Assembly: GCA_903822525.1 (NCBI GenBank) | Contig: CAIJPI010000280.1 | Coordinates: 1 to 41,081 of the forward strand | Direction: 5' to 3' | Length of the DNA stretch: 41,081 bases | From: an uncultured Bacteroidales bacterium | GTDB lineage: Bacteria > Bacteroidota > Bacteroidia > Bacteroidales > UBA4417 | In this document: positions 17,904-25,429 of the stretch, one piece after another | How the letters are laid out: each line of letters starts with the position of its first letter | Numbering within the stretch: position 1 is the first letter of the stretch | Notes under the pieces: model-generated | Told to the model about the DNA's origin: nothing | What the model saw: the letters and a program-made list of their open reading frames with translations, nothing else | Database searches by the model: none | Made by a program: the position numbers and the translations under genes

Positions 17904-18065
17904 ATGAAAAAACTGTTATTCTTACTTGCAGTTGCAGGTCTTACTTCATTTGCAGCTTGCAAATCAGGCGAAACAAAAGTTGAAGCTACTGCTGATACAA
18001 CACAGGTAGAAGTTGTTGATACAACAGCTGCTGCTCCTGTTGCTGATACCACTGTTGCTAAGTAA
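17904..18065 (+). CDS. Very small lipoprotein (53 residues)
   Basis: A short gene from an ATG at 17904 to a TAA at 18063. The first 18 residues are a signal sequence (MKKLLFLLAVAGLTSFAA) followed by Cys19, a lipobox-like FAAC with Phe at -3. The mature part is only about 35 residues, rich in Thr, Val, Ala, Glu and Asp, with DTT recurring three times (ADTTQVEVVDTT, ADTT). That composition suggests an unstructured acidic surface peptide. A -7 promoter element sits 32 bases upstream, and a strong terminator lies 38 bases downstream, so it is a self-contained single-gene unit. No function can be assigned. Confidence 0.75.
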   Translation: MKKLLFLLAVAGLTSFAACKSGETKVEATADTTQVEVVDTTAAAPVADTTVAK

Positions 18066-18102
18066 TTTTTTTACCGGCCTGAGCTGGTTAATTTGTTATT
18101 TG

Positions 18103-18132
18103 AAAAGGAAATCTGAGGATTTCCTTTTTTTT
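18103..18132 (+). terminator. Terminator of the small lipoprotein gene
   Basis: Arms AAAAGGAAATC and GATTTCCTTTT form an 11-bp perfect stem with loop TGAG, running into a long T-tract. Confidence 0.88.
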
Positions 18133-18467
18133 TGCCCCATTTATTCTATTTATTTATTTATTATCGAATTAATGATATCAATCGGAGGGTTCCTGTCATC
18201 CGGCAGCATTCCCAGTTCTGGAAATAATTCGCCTGTTTTAGGTATTGCAATACGCAAAATGTCAGCAATATAAAAAGATTTTCCTGTTTGTCTGACATTT
18301 CAGATGCTGTGTACATTGAAACTTTGAAGGAAGTGTTTCACTAAAAACAGTCAAATTATTTTAATTGCATTAGTCTAAAAAATAAGTTTCTCAGCGTGGA
18401 TTCCTCAACAGGTTTTTGCGTTGACCTGTAAATAAGTAAAAAATATTAGAATATTGACACATTAATA

Positions 18468-18498
18468 TTTGCTATATTCGTTTGCCAATGTACCTTTG
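18468..18498 (+). promoter_or_regulatory. Promoter of citDE
   Basis: TTTG at 18468-18471 and TACCTTTG at 18491-18498 are separated by 19 bases, matching both Bacteroidota consensus elements exactly. The transcript start is expected near 18502. Confidence 0.65.
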
Positions 18499-18563
18499 TT
18501 GCGCTCAGAGGAAATTATTCACTTTACAAGCTGAATTTACACAACCTTAATAAATTACCAATT

Positions 18564-19793
18564 ATGGATTTTGTAACCGACAAATTGGCACTCATTGGCA
18601 ACAGAGGAAAAGGAATCCGCTCGGATTGTCATATTACACTCGAGTTGACAGAAAAGGATGGCATACAACTTGAACTTATCAGTAAGGTTGAAGCTATGTA
18701 TGGTGAAGCTATCCGCAAGCTGATACATGATATTCTTGCTTTTTATGATATTCAGCATGCGCGTGTACTTGTTGAAGACTCTGGCGCTCTGAGCCCTGTT
18801 ATGGCTGCACGTATGGAAGCGGCAATCAGGCAGCTTACCGGTTCGGAAAAGGAATACCTTCTTCCTATGCTTGCTGAAAATCTTTATGGGACAGCTCGCG
18901 ACAGGAATCGTTTTTCGAGGCTTTACCTGCCGGGAAATACACCAAGCCTAATGATTAATGCCGGTATTCATAAACCCGATGGTATTATACTTGACCTGGA
19001 GGATGCTGTTGCGCCTGCTAAAAAGTATGAAGCCCGTTTTTTGGTTCGGAATGCTTTGCGCAATATCGATTTTTATTCAGCCGAGCGTATGGTTCGCATC
19101 AACCAGGTTCCGGCTGGGTTAGCCGATCTCGATTTCCTTGTTCCTCACAATGTAAACCTGGTATTGGTCCCTAAGTGTGAAAGCGCTGATCAACTCAGGC
19201 AGGTGAATGAGAAAATTAATCAATTGAAATCCCGGAATAATGTAGACAGAACGATTTGGCTTATGCCCATTATCGAGAGTGCGCTTGGCGTTTTAAAAGC
19301 TCTCGAAATAGCCCAGAGCGAAAATGTTGTCGCCATAGCCATTGGCCTGGAGGATTACACTGCCGATCTGGGGACACGCAGAACCCAGGAAGGTACCGAG
19401 TCGTTCTTTGCCCGCAGCATGGTTGTAAATGCCTGCAAAGCTGCCGGTATACAGGCTATCGACTCGGTTTTCAGCGATGTGGCCGATATGGAAGCCCTCA
19501 AAGAAACGGTTATACGTTCAAAGGCTCTTGGCTTCGATGGTATGGGGTGTATACATCCGCGCCAGATACGGGTTATACACGAAAACTATGCTCCCGACGC
19601 TGCTGAAATTGAAAAAGCTATGAAAATTGTGAATGCTTTTATACAAGCTTCGGCTAAAGGACTGGGCGTTGTGTCGCTGGGAACAAAAATGATCGATCCG
19701 CCTGTAGTAAAACGTGCCCAGAAACTGATTGACCTGGCTGTGACCATGGGGAAACTGTCTGCTGATTGGCATGATGAGTTTTTGAATTTGTAG
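18564..19793 (+). CDS. Citrate lyase gamma (ACP) and beta subunits fused (CitD-CitE)
   Basis: Two citrate lyase subunits in one 409-residue chain. Residues 1-~95 match CitD, the acyl carrier protein: IRSDCHITLEL holds the serine (Ser20 by alignment) that carries the phosphoribosyl-dephospho-CoA group, and VLVEDSGALSPVMAARMEA matches the CitD C-terminal motif. Residues ~118-409 are CitE (HpcH/HpaI-fold lyase): LYLPGNTPSLM, ILDLEDAVAP, MPIIESALGVL, AIGLEDYTADLG and GCIHPRQI. CitE releases acetyl-ACP and oxaloacetate from citryl-ACP. Because CitD is fused on, other CitE-like lyases (for example malyl-CoA) are unlikely. citF follows 273 bases later. citC, citX and citG are not in the window. Confidence 0.9.
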   Translation: MDFVTDKLALIGNRGKGIRSDCHITLELTEKDGIQLELISKVEAMYGEAIRKLIHDILAFYDIQHARVLVEDSGALSPVMAARMEAAIRQLTGSEKEYLLPMLAENLYGTARDRNRFSRLYLPGNTPSLMINAGIHKPDGIILDLEDAVAPAKKYEARFLVRNALRNIDFYSAERMVRINQVPAGLADLDFLVPHNVNLVLVPKCESADQLRQVNEKINQLKSRNNVDRTIWLMPIIESALGVLKALEIAQSENVVAIAIGLEDYTADLGTRRTQEGTESFFARSMVVNACKAAGIQAIDSVFSDVADMEALKETVIRSKALGFDGMGCIHPRQIRVIHENYAPDAAEIEKAMKIVNAFIQASAKGLGVVSLGTKMIDPPVVKRAQKLIDLAVTMGKLSADWHDEFLNL

Positions 19794-19802
19794 ATAGATT
19801 TT

Positions 19803-19860
19803 TAATGTCGGATGTGGGATGTGGGATGTTGGATGTTGAAAGTGGGATGTTGAATGTGAA
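19803..19860. repeat. Degenerate tandem GGATGT(TG) repeats
   Basis: Repeated units such as GGATGTGGGATGTTGGATG, variable in length. They continue to about 19860. They read as a pseudo-peptide of HPTFNIQHPT type on the minus strand, which is not a protein. Confidence 0.8.
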
Positions 19861-19950
19861 AATGAATAGTAGATTTAATATTTATGACTGAAATTGCAAA
19901 ATGAATGAAAAATATTTGAGGGAAACATGGCTTCGAAATATTGCTAAGAA

Positions 19951-20010
19951 TCGGTCTTCCGACTTCCGACTTCCGGCTTCGGTCTTCCGTCTTCGGTCTT
20001 CCGTCTTCCA
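19951..20010. repeat. Degenerate tandem CTTCCG-type repeats
   Basis: Units CGACTTCCGACTTCCGG and then CGGTCTTCCGTCTTC recur through 60 bases between citDE and citF. They are purine/pyrimidine-asymmetric and differ in composition from the first repeat block 90 bases away. Confidence 0.8.
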
Positions 20011-20066
20011 TCCAGATAAATTAGAAATACATCACGCTCATCTCTTTTTTAATTGATCAGAAAGAT

Positions 20067-21629
20067 ATGTCAAAATACGATAAATTAACGACAAATGCAG
20101 TGGGCCGCACTGTTCCACAGGTAGTTAACGGTAAAGATGCCATTCCATTTATGGGTGTTGGCAAATTCAAGCCTACCGGTCGCAAATATGGTCCGCTTAT
20201 TACTTCCTGTGCTGATTTTCCTGATGATGGAAACAAGGTAGTGCCTTCGCTGAAAGAGGCGCTGGTCAGGGCAGGTATTGCTGACGGTATGACAATTTCC
20301 ACCCATCATCATTTTCGTAATGGGGACCTGGTCGGAAATCAGATTTTTGATGCAGCCGCTGAACTGGGGATTAAAAATCTCACCTGGATGCCTTCCGCTT
20401 CGTTCGAATGCCATGCGCCCATGATAAAATACCTCGAAAATGGGGTAATTCACCATATTGAAGGCAGCATGAACGGTGCCCTTGGAAAATTTACTTCCGA
20501 AGGTAATATGGCAGGGCTGGGTGTACTCCGCTCGCACGGTGGCCGTTACCAGGCTATACAGGATGGTGATGTGCACATTGATATTGCCGTGATAGCAGCT
20601 CCTACTGCCGATTGCTTCGGAAATGCTACCGGCGATCGCGGACCTGCCGCCTGCGGATTATTAGGTTTCGCTTTAGCCGATTCGCAATATGCTGACAAGG
20701 TGGTTGTTGTTACTGATAACCTGGTCCCTTTCCCTTGTGTGCCCTGGCAAATACAGGGGAATTATGTTGATTTTGTAGTGGTGATGGATAGAATAGGTAT
20801 TCCCGAAAAGATCATTTCCGGTACTACCGAAATCACAAAAAGTCCTGACCGGCTTCTGCTGGCTGAGATGACAGCACAATTTTGCAGCGAAACCGGCATC
20901 GTTCACGATGGTTTTTCGTTTCAGGCTGGTGCAGGCGGAACCGCCTTATCCATAGGTATATATTTTGCCGAAATGCTCCGGAAACAAGGAATGAAAGCCC
21001 GTTTCGCAAGGGGCGGAAGCAACAAGTACCTGGTAAAAATGCTGGAGGAAGGCTTAGTCGATTTTATTCTAGATGGACAGACTTTTGATCTGGAAGGTGT
21101 GCGCTCGATGCGCGAAAATCCGGGCCATCTCAATACCAGCCCGTTTACAAGTTATAACTATCACGGTAAGGGGAATTTTGCACAATTCGTTGATGTTGTC
21201 ATACTTGGCGCAACCGAAGTGGATGTTAATTTCAATGCCAATGTGGTAACCCATTCGGATGGATACCTGCTGCATGGTATTGGTGGTTGGATGAATTGCC
21301 TGCTATCGAAATGCGTGATTCTGCCGATTCCTTTGTTTCGAGATCGTATGCCTGTTATCCGCGATGAGGTTACAACTATTTGTGGACCCGGTGAACTGAT
21401 TGACGTCATTGTTACCGAACGCGGTATTGCCATCAATCCGTTGCGTACGGATCTGATCGAAAAAATGAAAGGAAGCTCTCTGCCTATTAAGACTATTCAC
21501 GAACTCAAGGCTGAGGCCGAAAAAATATGCGGCAAGCCTAATAAAGCCCGTCTGACTGACGAAGTAGTTGCCGTTATTAAATGGGTGGATGGAACTGTGA
21601 TTGACTCGGTTTTCAGGGTCGATAAGTAA
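20067..21629 (+). CDS. citF: Citrate lyase alpha subunit (citrate:acetyl-ACP transferase)
   Basis: Transfers the CitD acyl carrier from acetyl to citrate, the first step of citrate cleavage in anaerobic citrate use. The 520 residues match CitF throughout: STHHHFRNGDLVGNQIFDAA, GVIHHIEGSMNGALGKF, LRSHGGRYQAIQDGDVHIDI, APTADCFGNATGDRGPAACG and later GAGGTALSIGIYFAEML and VNFNANVVTHSDG. Length is close to the family's ~510. It begins 273 bases after citDE, behind the two repeat blocks, and ends with a terminator. No separate promoter could be recognised, so it is probably read from the citDE promoter. Confidence 0.95.
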   Translation: MSKYDKLTTNAVGRTVPQVVNGKDAIPFMGVGKFKPTGRKYGPLITSCADFPDDGNKVVPSLKEALVRAGIADGMTISTHHHFRNGDLVGNQIFDAAAELGIKNLTWMPSASFECHAPMIKYLENGVIHHIEGSMNGALGKFTSEGNMAGLGVLRSHGGRYQAIQDGDVHIDIAVIAAPTADCFGNATGDRGPAACGLLGFALADSQYADKVVVVTDNLVPFPCVPWQIQGNYVDFVVVMDRIGIPEKIISGTTEITKSPDRLLLAEMTAQFCSETGIVHDGFSFQAGAGGTALSIGIYFAEMLRKQGMKARFARGGSNKYLVKMLEEGLVDFILDGQTFDLEGVRSMRENPGHLNTSPFTSYNYHGKGNFAQFVDVVILGATEVDVNFNANVVTHSDGYLLHGIGGWMNCLLSKCVILPIPLFRDRMPVIRDEVTTICGPGELIDVIVTERGIAINPLRTDLIEKMKGSSLPIKTIHELKAEAEKICGKPNKARLTDEVVAVIKWVDGTVIDSVFRVDK

Positions 21630-21646
21630 AACTGAAATTAGTTCAT

Positions 21647-21686
21647 AATCCTCAGCCTGGTTTTCCCGGACTGAGGATTTTTTTTT
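21647..21686 (+). terminator. Terminator of citF
   Basis: AATCCTCAG and CTGAGGATT with a 15-base loop that can partly pair (CCTGG with CCCGG). A run of nine T follows. Confidence 0.85.
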
Positions 21687-21881
21687 GCCCAAAACTCGAA
21701 AAGAATTGCTGACTGAATTGGTGATTCTTTGTGTCATAGGCTATTTTTATTCAGCCTCGAAGGCACTAAAACACTAAGAACACACAAAGTTTAATGCGCA
21801 ACTTTTAACTCCAACTTATTTTTTTTAGATAGTTCTTCACTGACCACTAACCCTACATTGGATTTTGGAGAATAAAAGAAA

Positions 21882-21911
21882 AAGCGCATCCTGCCGTAAC
21901 AGTATGCGCTT
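21882..21911 (-). terminator. Probable terminator of the ferritin-like gene
   Basis: AAGCGCAT and ATGCGCTT, extended inside by CTG/CAG after one mismatch, form a hairpin 22 bases after the minus-strand stop. A T-rich tract follows on the minus strand. Confidence 0.65.
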
Positions 21912-21932
21912 CAAAAAATAAAACAAGCATTT

Positions 21933-22436
21933 TTAGAATGGCCAGAACTGGTTATCGAACCAAATGCTTTCCTTCAGTGCTTCATTCAGATCATGCAGTA
22001 TTTTGTGATGGCCACTTTCCCAGTTAGCCAGCCATTTATACATTTCTTTTTCGTTCACATCTTCAGCTTCGGCCGAACGTTTTGAATAAAGTTCAACAGC
22101 CCGTGTTTCGAAATCCATTGCGGCTGAAATGGCAGCAGCCTCGAAACTGGCAGCCGAAATTTCTTTCATCAGTTGCGGGTTAAGAATTACCTGTGAAATA
22201 TCTTCGGTATCACCGTTGCTGTAATCGGGTTTTGTAAATGTGCCTTCTTTTACAAAGTGAGCAAACTGTACCGAGAGGAATTCAACATGGGCTTTTTCCT
22301 CTTCTGCCATGGTAATAAAGATTTTACGGGCTTCGGGACTCTCTGTTTGTTCAGCAATTTTTTCATAAAAAGCCTTTCCCCGCTTTTCGAGCAGAATGGC
22401 TGTTTTCAGGATTTCTAAGGCTTTAGTGTTTTCCAT
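21933..22436 (-). CDS. Rubrerythrin-like ferritin-superfamily protein
   Basis: A four-helix-bundle diiron protein of 167 residues. Metal ligands fit the erythrin pattern: Glu17 (LLEKRGKAFYE), Glu47-x-x-His50 (EEEKAH), Glu110/Glu115 (MDFETRAVELY) and Glu140-x-x-His143 (WESGHH). There is no C-terminal rubredoxin Cys4 domain, so it is an erythrin rather than a full rubrerythrin. Such proteins handle iron or reduce peroxides in anaerobes. The ending WFDNQFWPF is a common tail in this subgroup (from memory). A TATCTTTG -7 element lies 40 bases upstream. It is divergent from the AmgK-RapZ gene. Confidence 0.9.
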   Translation of the reverse strand: MENTKALEILKTAILLEKRGKAFYEKIAEQTESPEARKIFITMAEEEKAHVEFLSVQFAHFVKEGTFTKPDYSNGDTEDISQVILNPQLMKEISAASFEAAAISAAMDFETRAVELYSKRSAEAEDVNEKEMYKWLANWESGHHKILHDLNEALKESIWFDNQFWPF

Positions 22437-22474
22437 ACTGTTTTTATATTATAATTGTCTTTTTTTTTCTGGTG

Positions 22475-22482
22475 CAAAGATA
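22475..22482 (-). promoter_or_regulatory. Predicted -7 element of the ferritin-like gene
   Basis: TATCTTTG on the minus strand, an exact TAnnTTTG. The leader would be about 32 nt. No clean -33 TTTG at the usual distance. Confidence 0.45.
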
Positions 22483-22549
22483 CTCCTATTAACAAACAAT
22501 CTGCTTTTCTTGTATATAATTCAGGCTTTATTCCGGACAAAAAAAGCCG

Positions 22550-22557
22550 TAAGTTTG
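22550..22557 (+). promoter_or_regulatory. Predicted -7 element of the AmgK-RapZ gene
   Basis: TAAGTTTG is an exact TAnnTTTG, with TTTA about 20 bases upstream as a weak -33. The transcript start is expected near 22561, about 34 bases before the GTG start. Confidence 0.5.
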
Positions 22558-22594
22558 CATAGCAACTTCAATAAATTATTATTTAGATAATTCT

Positions 22595-24037
22595 GTGGAA
22601 AATTCGGACCATATTGAGATACTTCGCGCTCTTTTTCTAAACTGGGCACCCGAAAAGGGAATAGAGATTTTACCTCTTCCCCAGGCTGGTTCATACCGGC
22701 AGTATTACCGGATTACCGGCCAGCAAAAGCATGCAATAGGTGTTTACAGCCCTGATAAAAGCGAAACAACCGCCTTTTTAACATTCACAAACCATTTCAG
22801 GCAATTGGGGCTTCAGGTTCCTGAAATATATGCTTCCGATCCTGAAAACGATTGTTACCTGATAAGCGATCTTGGGAATATGTCGCTGCTTGATCACCTG
22901 GAGTTGAATCGTACAGGAGGCATACCTTCGGACGAAACCTATGAGTTTTACCGGCTTGCAATTGCTGAACTTCCACGTTTTCAGGTTGATGCCTGCAGGG
23001 ATATGAACTTTTCTGTTTGTTATCCTTCGGGCGAATTCGATGGACGTGCCATGCGCTGGGATCTCAATTATTTCAAATATTACTTTTTGCGGCTGCTTAA
23101 AATACCTTTCAACGAAGCAGCGCTTGAAGATGATTTTGACCGGCTGATTATTCATTTACTGCAAAGCGGGGGTAATTATTTCATGTACCGCGATTTTCAG
23201 GCCCGCAATATCATGGTGCACGAAGGAAAACCCTGGTTTATCGATTATCAGGGCGGCAGGCGCGGACCGCTGCAGTACGACCTGGCTTCGCTGCTTTTTC
23301 AGGTTAAGGCATCTTTGCCTTATTCGTTCAGGGAGGAAATGCTTGGCTGGTATCTCGAGAATCTGAAAAAGTATATCAGTATTGATGAAAAGAGGTTTAT
23401 TGACGACTATTACGGATTTGTGCTGATCCGCTTGCTTCAGGTTATGGGAGCGTATGGTTTCAGAGGATATTTCGAGCGCAGGGCTCATTTCCTGCAAAGC
23501 ATACCCTATGCAGTCGAAAATCTCCGCTGGCTGCTTGCAAACGTAAAATTCAGAATTGAAATGCCTGAATTAATGAAAGCTTTACAGCAGGTTGCAGATA
23601 CTGAAATAAAATTACCTTACCTGCCCGAAACCGGCTCGCTTACCGTTACAGTAAACAGTTTTTCATTCAAAAACGGCCCTCCACCCGATTATTCAGGGAA
23701 TGGAGGTGGATTTATTTTCGATTGCAGGGCTTTGCCCAATCCCGGCCGTTACGACCATTATAAGAAATTTACCGGGCTCGATGAGTCTGTCATCCAGTAC
23801 CTCGAAAGAGAACCGGTGGTGATAAAATTTTTGCAGAACGTGTATAAAATTGTCGATCAGAGTATACTCGAATACCAGCGGAGGGGATTCAGTCACCTGC
23901 AGGTAAATTTCGGATGTACAGGCGGACAGCATCGTTCAGTATACTGTGCTTCGCGACTGGCTGCATATATTGATGAAAATTATTCGGTAAAAGTCATCAT
24001 TTCGCACAACGAAATGAAAAACCTTATGTTCAAGTAA
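22595..24037 (+). CDS. AmgK-like sugar kinase fused to a RapZ C-terminal domain
   Basis: A 480-residue two-domain protein starting with GTG. Residues 1-~335 are an aminoglycoside-phosphotransferase/AmgK-like kinase: YLISDLGNMSLLDHL, the catalytic loop YRDFQARN (Asp200) and Mg-binding FIDYQGGRRGPLQYDLASLL (Asp217). AmgK phosphorylates MurNAc or GlcNAc at C1 in peptidoglycan recycling. Residues ~348-478 match the C-terminal domain of RapZ: FDCRALPNPGRYDHYKKFTGLD, then VNFGCTGGQHRSVY (441-450). In E. coli that domain binds glucosamine-6-phosphate and a small RNA. The RapZ N-terminal P-loop domain is absent. A MurU-like gene lies 570 bases on. The domain calls are strong; the sensing role is inference. 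Confidence 0.9.
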   Translation: MENSDHIEILRALFLNWAPEKGIEILPLPQAGSYRQYYRITGQQKHAIGVYSPDKSETTAFLTFTNHFRQLGLQVPEIYASDPENDCYLISDLGNMSLLDHLELNRTGGIPSDETYEFYRLAIAELPRFQVDACRDMNFSVCYPSGEFDGRAMRWDLNYFKYYFLRLLKIPFNEAALEDDFDRLIIHLLQSGGNYFMYRDFQARNIMVHEGKPWFIDYQGGRRGPLQYDLASLLFQVKASLPYSFREEMLGWYLENLKKYISIDEKRFIDDYYGFVLIRLLQVMGAYGFRGYFERRAHFLQSIPYAVENLRWLLANVKFRIEMPELMKALQQVADTEIKLPYLPETGSLTVTVNSFSFKNGPPPDYSGNGGGFIFDCRALPNPGRYDHYKKFTGLDESVIQYLEREPVVIKFLQNVYKIVDQSILEYQRRGFSHLQVNFGCTGGQHRSVYCASRLAAYIDENYSVKVIISHNEMKNLMFK

Positions 24038-24069
24038 ATGATACCTTCATTCCTGTAAACTTTAAACCT

Positions 24070-24102
24070 CTGGATTAAATCAGTAGCTGAAAGTTAATCC
24101 AG
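24070..24102 (+). terminator. Possible hairpin after the AmgK-RapZ gene
   Basis: CTGGATTAA and TTAATCCAG, with an inner CAG/CTG pair, can form a stem. A T-run follows only after about ten bases, so termination is uncertain. The rest of the 208-base gap holds nothing recognised. Confidence 0.35.
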
Positions 24103-24245
24103 TTCTTTAGGCATTTTTTAAAGGATATTTGAAACAAGGGATCAGAAAAAACTTAATCACTTACTGATTCAAAGTTTGAAAGTGTCAGCTCAATTAAAAT
24201 AAGTGTAAAAAAATAAATAGTAAATCCTGAAAATTACAGAGTCCA

Positions 24246-24611
24246 TTGGAACAATTTGATATTGAGATTTATAAGAATAAGACTGAGATAATCCGCCAGA
24301 CAGTAGTGCAGATTATTAAAGATTTTACCATGTTCGGGATGGATGTTGAGTTTACCGGCAATGAAGCTATGGCATACAATGAAATGTTTATGCAATTGTT
24401 ATCGCATGTTTCGCATATGCTCGAAACGGATCCCCACAGGCTTTCGGCTTTACTATACCAGGTTGATCTGGGCGAGAATAAGATCATGGAATCGAGTTCC
24501 CTGCATCCTGAATGGACCTTGCCCGAAGTGATAACGGAACTGGTTATTCACCGTGAACTCAAGAAAGTCCTGATACGGAACTATTATAAAAATAATCCCG
24601 ATAAATTATGA
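24246..24611 (+). CDS. Small conserved-looking protein before murU, unknown function
   Basis: A 121-residue frame that starts with TTG at 24246; the only nearby ATG is about 29 codons in (MFGMDVEF) and would lose a well-formed N-terminal helix. It has no signal peptide or membrane segment. The sequence is helical and acidic-amphipathic (KNKTEIIRQTVVQIIKDF, LLSHVSHMLETDPHRLSALLYQ), with VDLGENKIMESSS in the middle and WTLPEVITELVIHRELKK near the end. Its stop overlaps the MurU start as ATGA, implying translational coupling. I do not recognise a family by motif. Its position suggests a partner of the sugar nucleotidyltransferase. Confidence 0.75.
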   Translation: MEQFDIEIYKNKTEIIRQTVVQIIKDFTMFGMDVEFTGNEAMAYNEMFMQLLSHVSHMLETDPHRLSALLYQVDLGENKIMESSSLHPEWTLPEVITELVIHRELKKVLIRNYYKNNPDKL

Positions 24612-25342
24612 AGGCAATGATTTTTGCCGCCGGCTTAGGTACCAGGTTAAAACCCTATACCGAAAATATGCCGAAAGCCCTTGTGCCTGTTGCCGGAGTT
24701 CCGATGCTGGAGATACTGATAAAGCATCTTCTGGAAAGTGGTATCCGGGATATAATTGTAAATGTGCATCATTTTGCCGGTCAGGTTATTGATTTTCTCG
24801 ACCGGAATAAGAATTTCGGAGCAAATATTGCCATTTCGCATGAGGACGAATTGTTGCTTGATACCGGTGGCGGGTTAAAAAAAGCTGCCTGGTTTTTTAA
24901 CGATAACGAGCCTTTTCTGGTTCAGAATGTTGATGTGTTAAGCGACCTGGACTACAGCAAAATGCTTGACACGCATACTAAAAGCGGTGCGCTGGCTACC
25001 CTGGCGGTTTGCAGGCGCTCAACCTCCCGGTATTTTCTTCTGGATGATCAGAATCAGCTGTGTGGCTGGGAAAATACCCAAACCTCCGAAGTGAGAATGG
25101 TTCAGCCGGGGGCGCAAAATCTGAACCGCTTTGCTTTTAGCGGAATTCATATTATCGACCCCTCCATTTTCGGGTTTATGCCTGAGGGTGGTAAATTCTC
25201 TATTGTTGCCACATACCTTGATCTGGCAGCCAGCAAGAAAGTGATAGGCTTTCAGCACAATCCCGAAACCTGGGTGGATATGGGCAAGCCTGAGGAATTG
25301 CTTAAAGCAGCAAGTATTCTCAAAAGTATGAAAAATGCGTAA
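24608..25342 (+). CDS. MurU-like sugar-1-phosphate nucleotidyltransferase
   Basis: A 244-residue enzyme of the NDP-sugar pyrophosphorylase family, close to MurU (MurNAc-1-P uridylyltransferase) by neighbourhood. The nucleotide-binding signature is at the N-terminus: FAAGLGTRLKPYTENMPKAL followed by VPVAG. Other motifs are NVHHFAGQVIDFL, DTGGGLKKA, VQNVDVLSDLDY (metal-binding Asp) and ETWVDMGKPEELLKA near the end. There is no left-handed beta-helix acyltransferase domain, as in MurU. With the AmgK-like kinase nearby it would complete a MurNAc (or GlcNAc) to UDP-sugar shortcut. Specificity cannot be read from the sequence; other NTP-sugar products are possible. Confidence 0.88.
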   Translation: MKAMIFAAGLGTRLKPYTENMPKALVPVAGVPMLEILIKHLLESGIRDIIVNVHHFAGQVIDFLDRNKNFGANIAISHEDELLLDTGGGLKKAAWFFNDNEPFLVQNVDVLSDLDYSKMLDTHTKSGALATLAVCRRSTSRYFLLDDQNQLCGWENTQTSEVRMVQPGAQNLNRFAFSGIHIIDPSIFGFMPEGGKFSIVATYLDLAASKKVIGFQHNPETWVDMGKPEELLKAASILKSMKNA

Positions 25343-25429
25343 TAAAATATTAATATAGATAACTCATTGTCCTTGTCAATGCCACTTCTCCTAAAGGAAA
25401 GCGGACAGAGGTGAGGTAATCCAGATACC

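Larger units (their letters stand above)
18066..18563. other. Gap between the small lipoprotein and citDE
   Basis: 498 bases. It holds the terminator at 18103-18132 and the citDE promoter at 18468-18498, then a leader of about 60 nt. A short open frame at its beginning overlaps the small lipoprotein in another frame and is not credible. Confidence 0.6.
21630..21932. other. Convergent gap between citF and the ferritin-like gene
   Basis: 303 bases with the two facing terminators (21647-21686 and 21882-21911). Between them, 21761-21790 holds a low-complexity fragment of the AGGCACTAAAACACTAAG type, similar in style to dispersed intergenic repeats of this phylum. No gene is seen. Confidence 0.6.

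Noticed and set aside
18013-18273. 86-residue plus-strand frame MLIQQLLLLLLIP...
   Set aside because: It overlaps the small lipoprotein's coding sequence in another frame and runs through its terminator.
18564-19793. Malyl-CoA or citramalyl-CoA lyase (stand-alone CitE-like)
   Set aside because: The N-terminal CitD carrier domain with its Ser20 motif and the following citF specify citrate lyase.
19802-20011. Minus-strand open frame ending HPTFNIQHPTSHIRH
   Set aside because: It is a translation of the degenerate repeat blocks; the peptide is repeat-driven and lacks gene context.
20085-20576. 163-residue minus-strand frame inside citF
   Set aside because: Shadow of the strongly supported citF reading frame.
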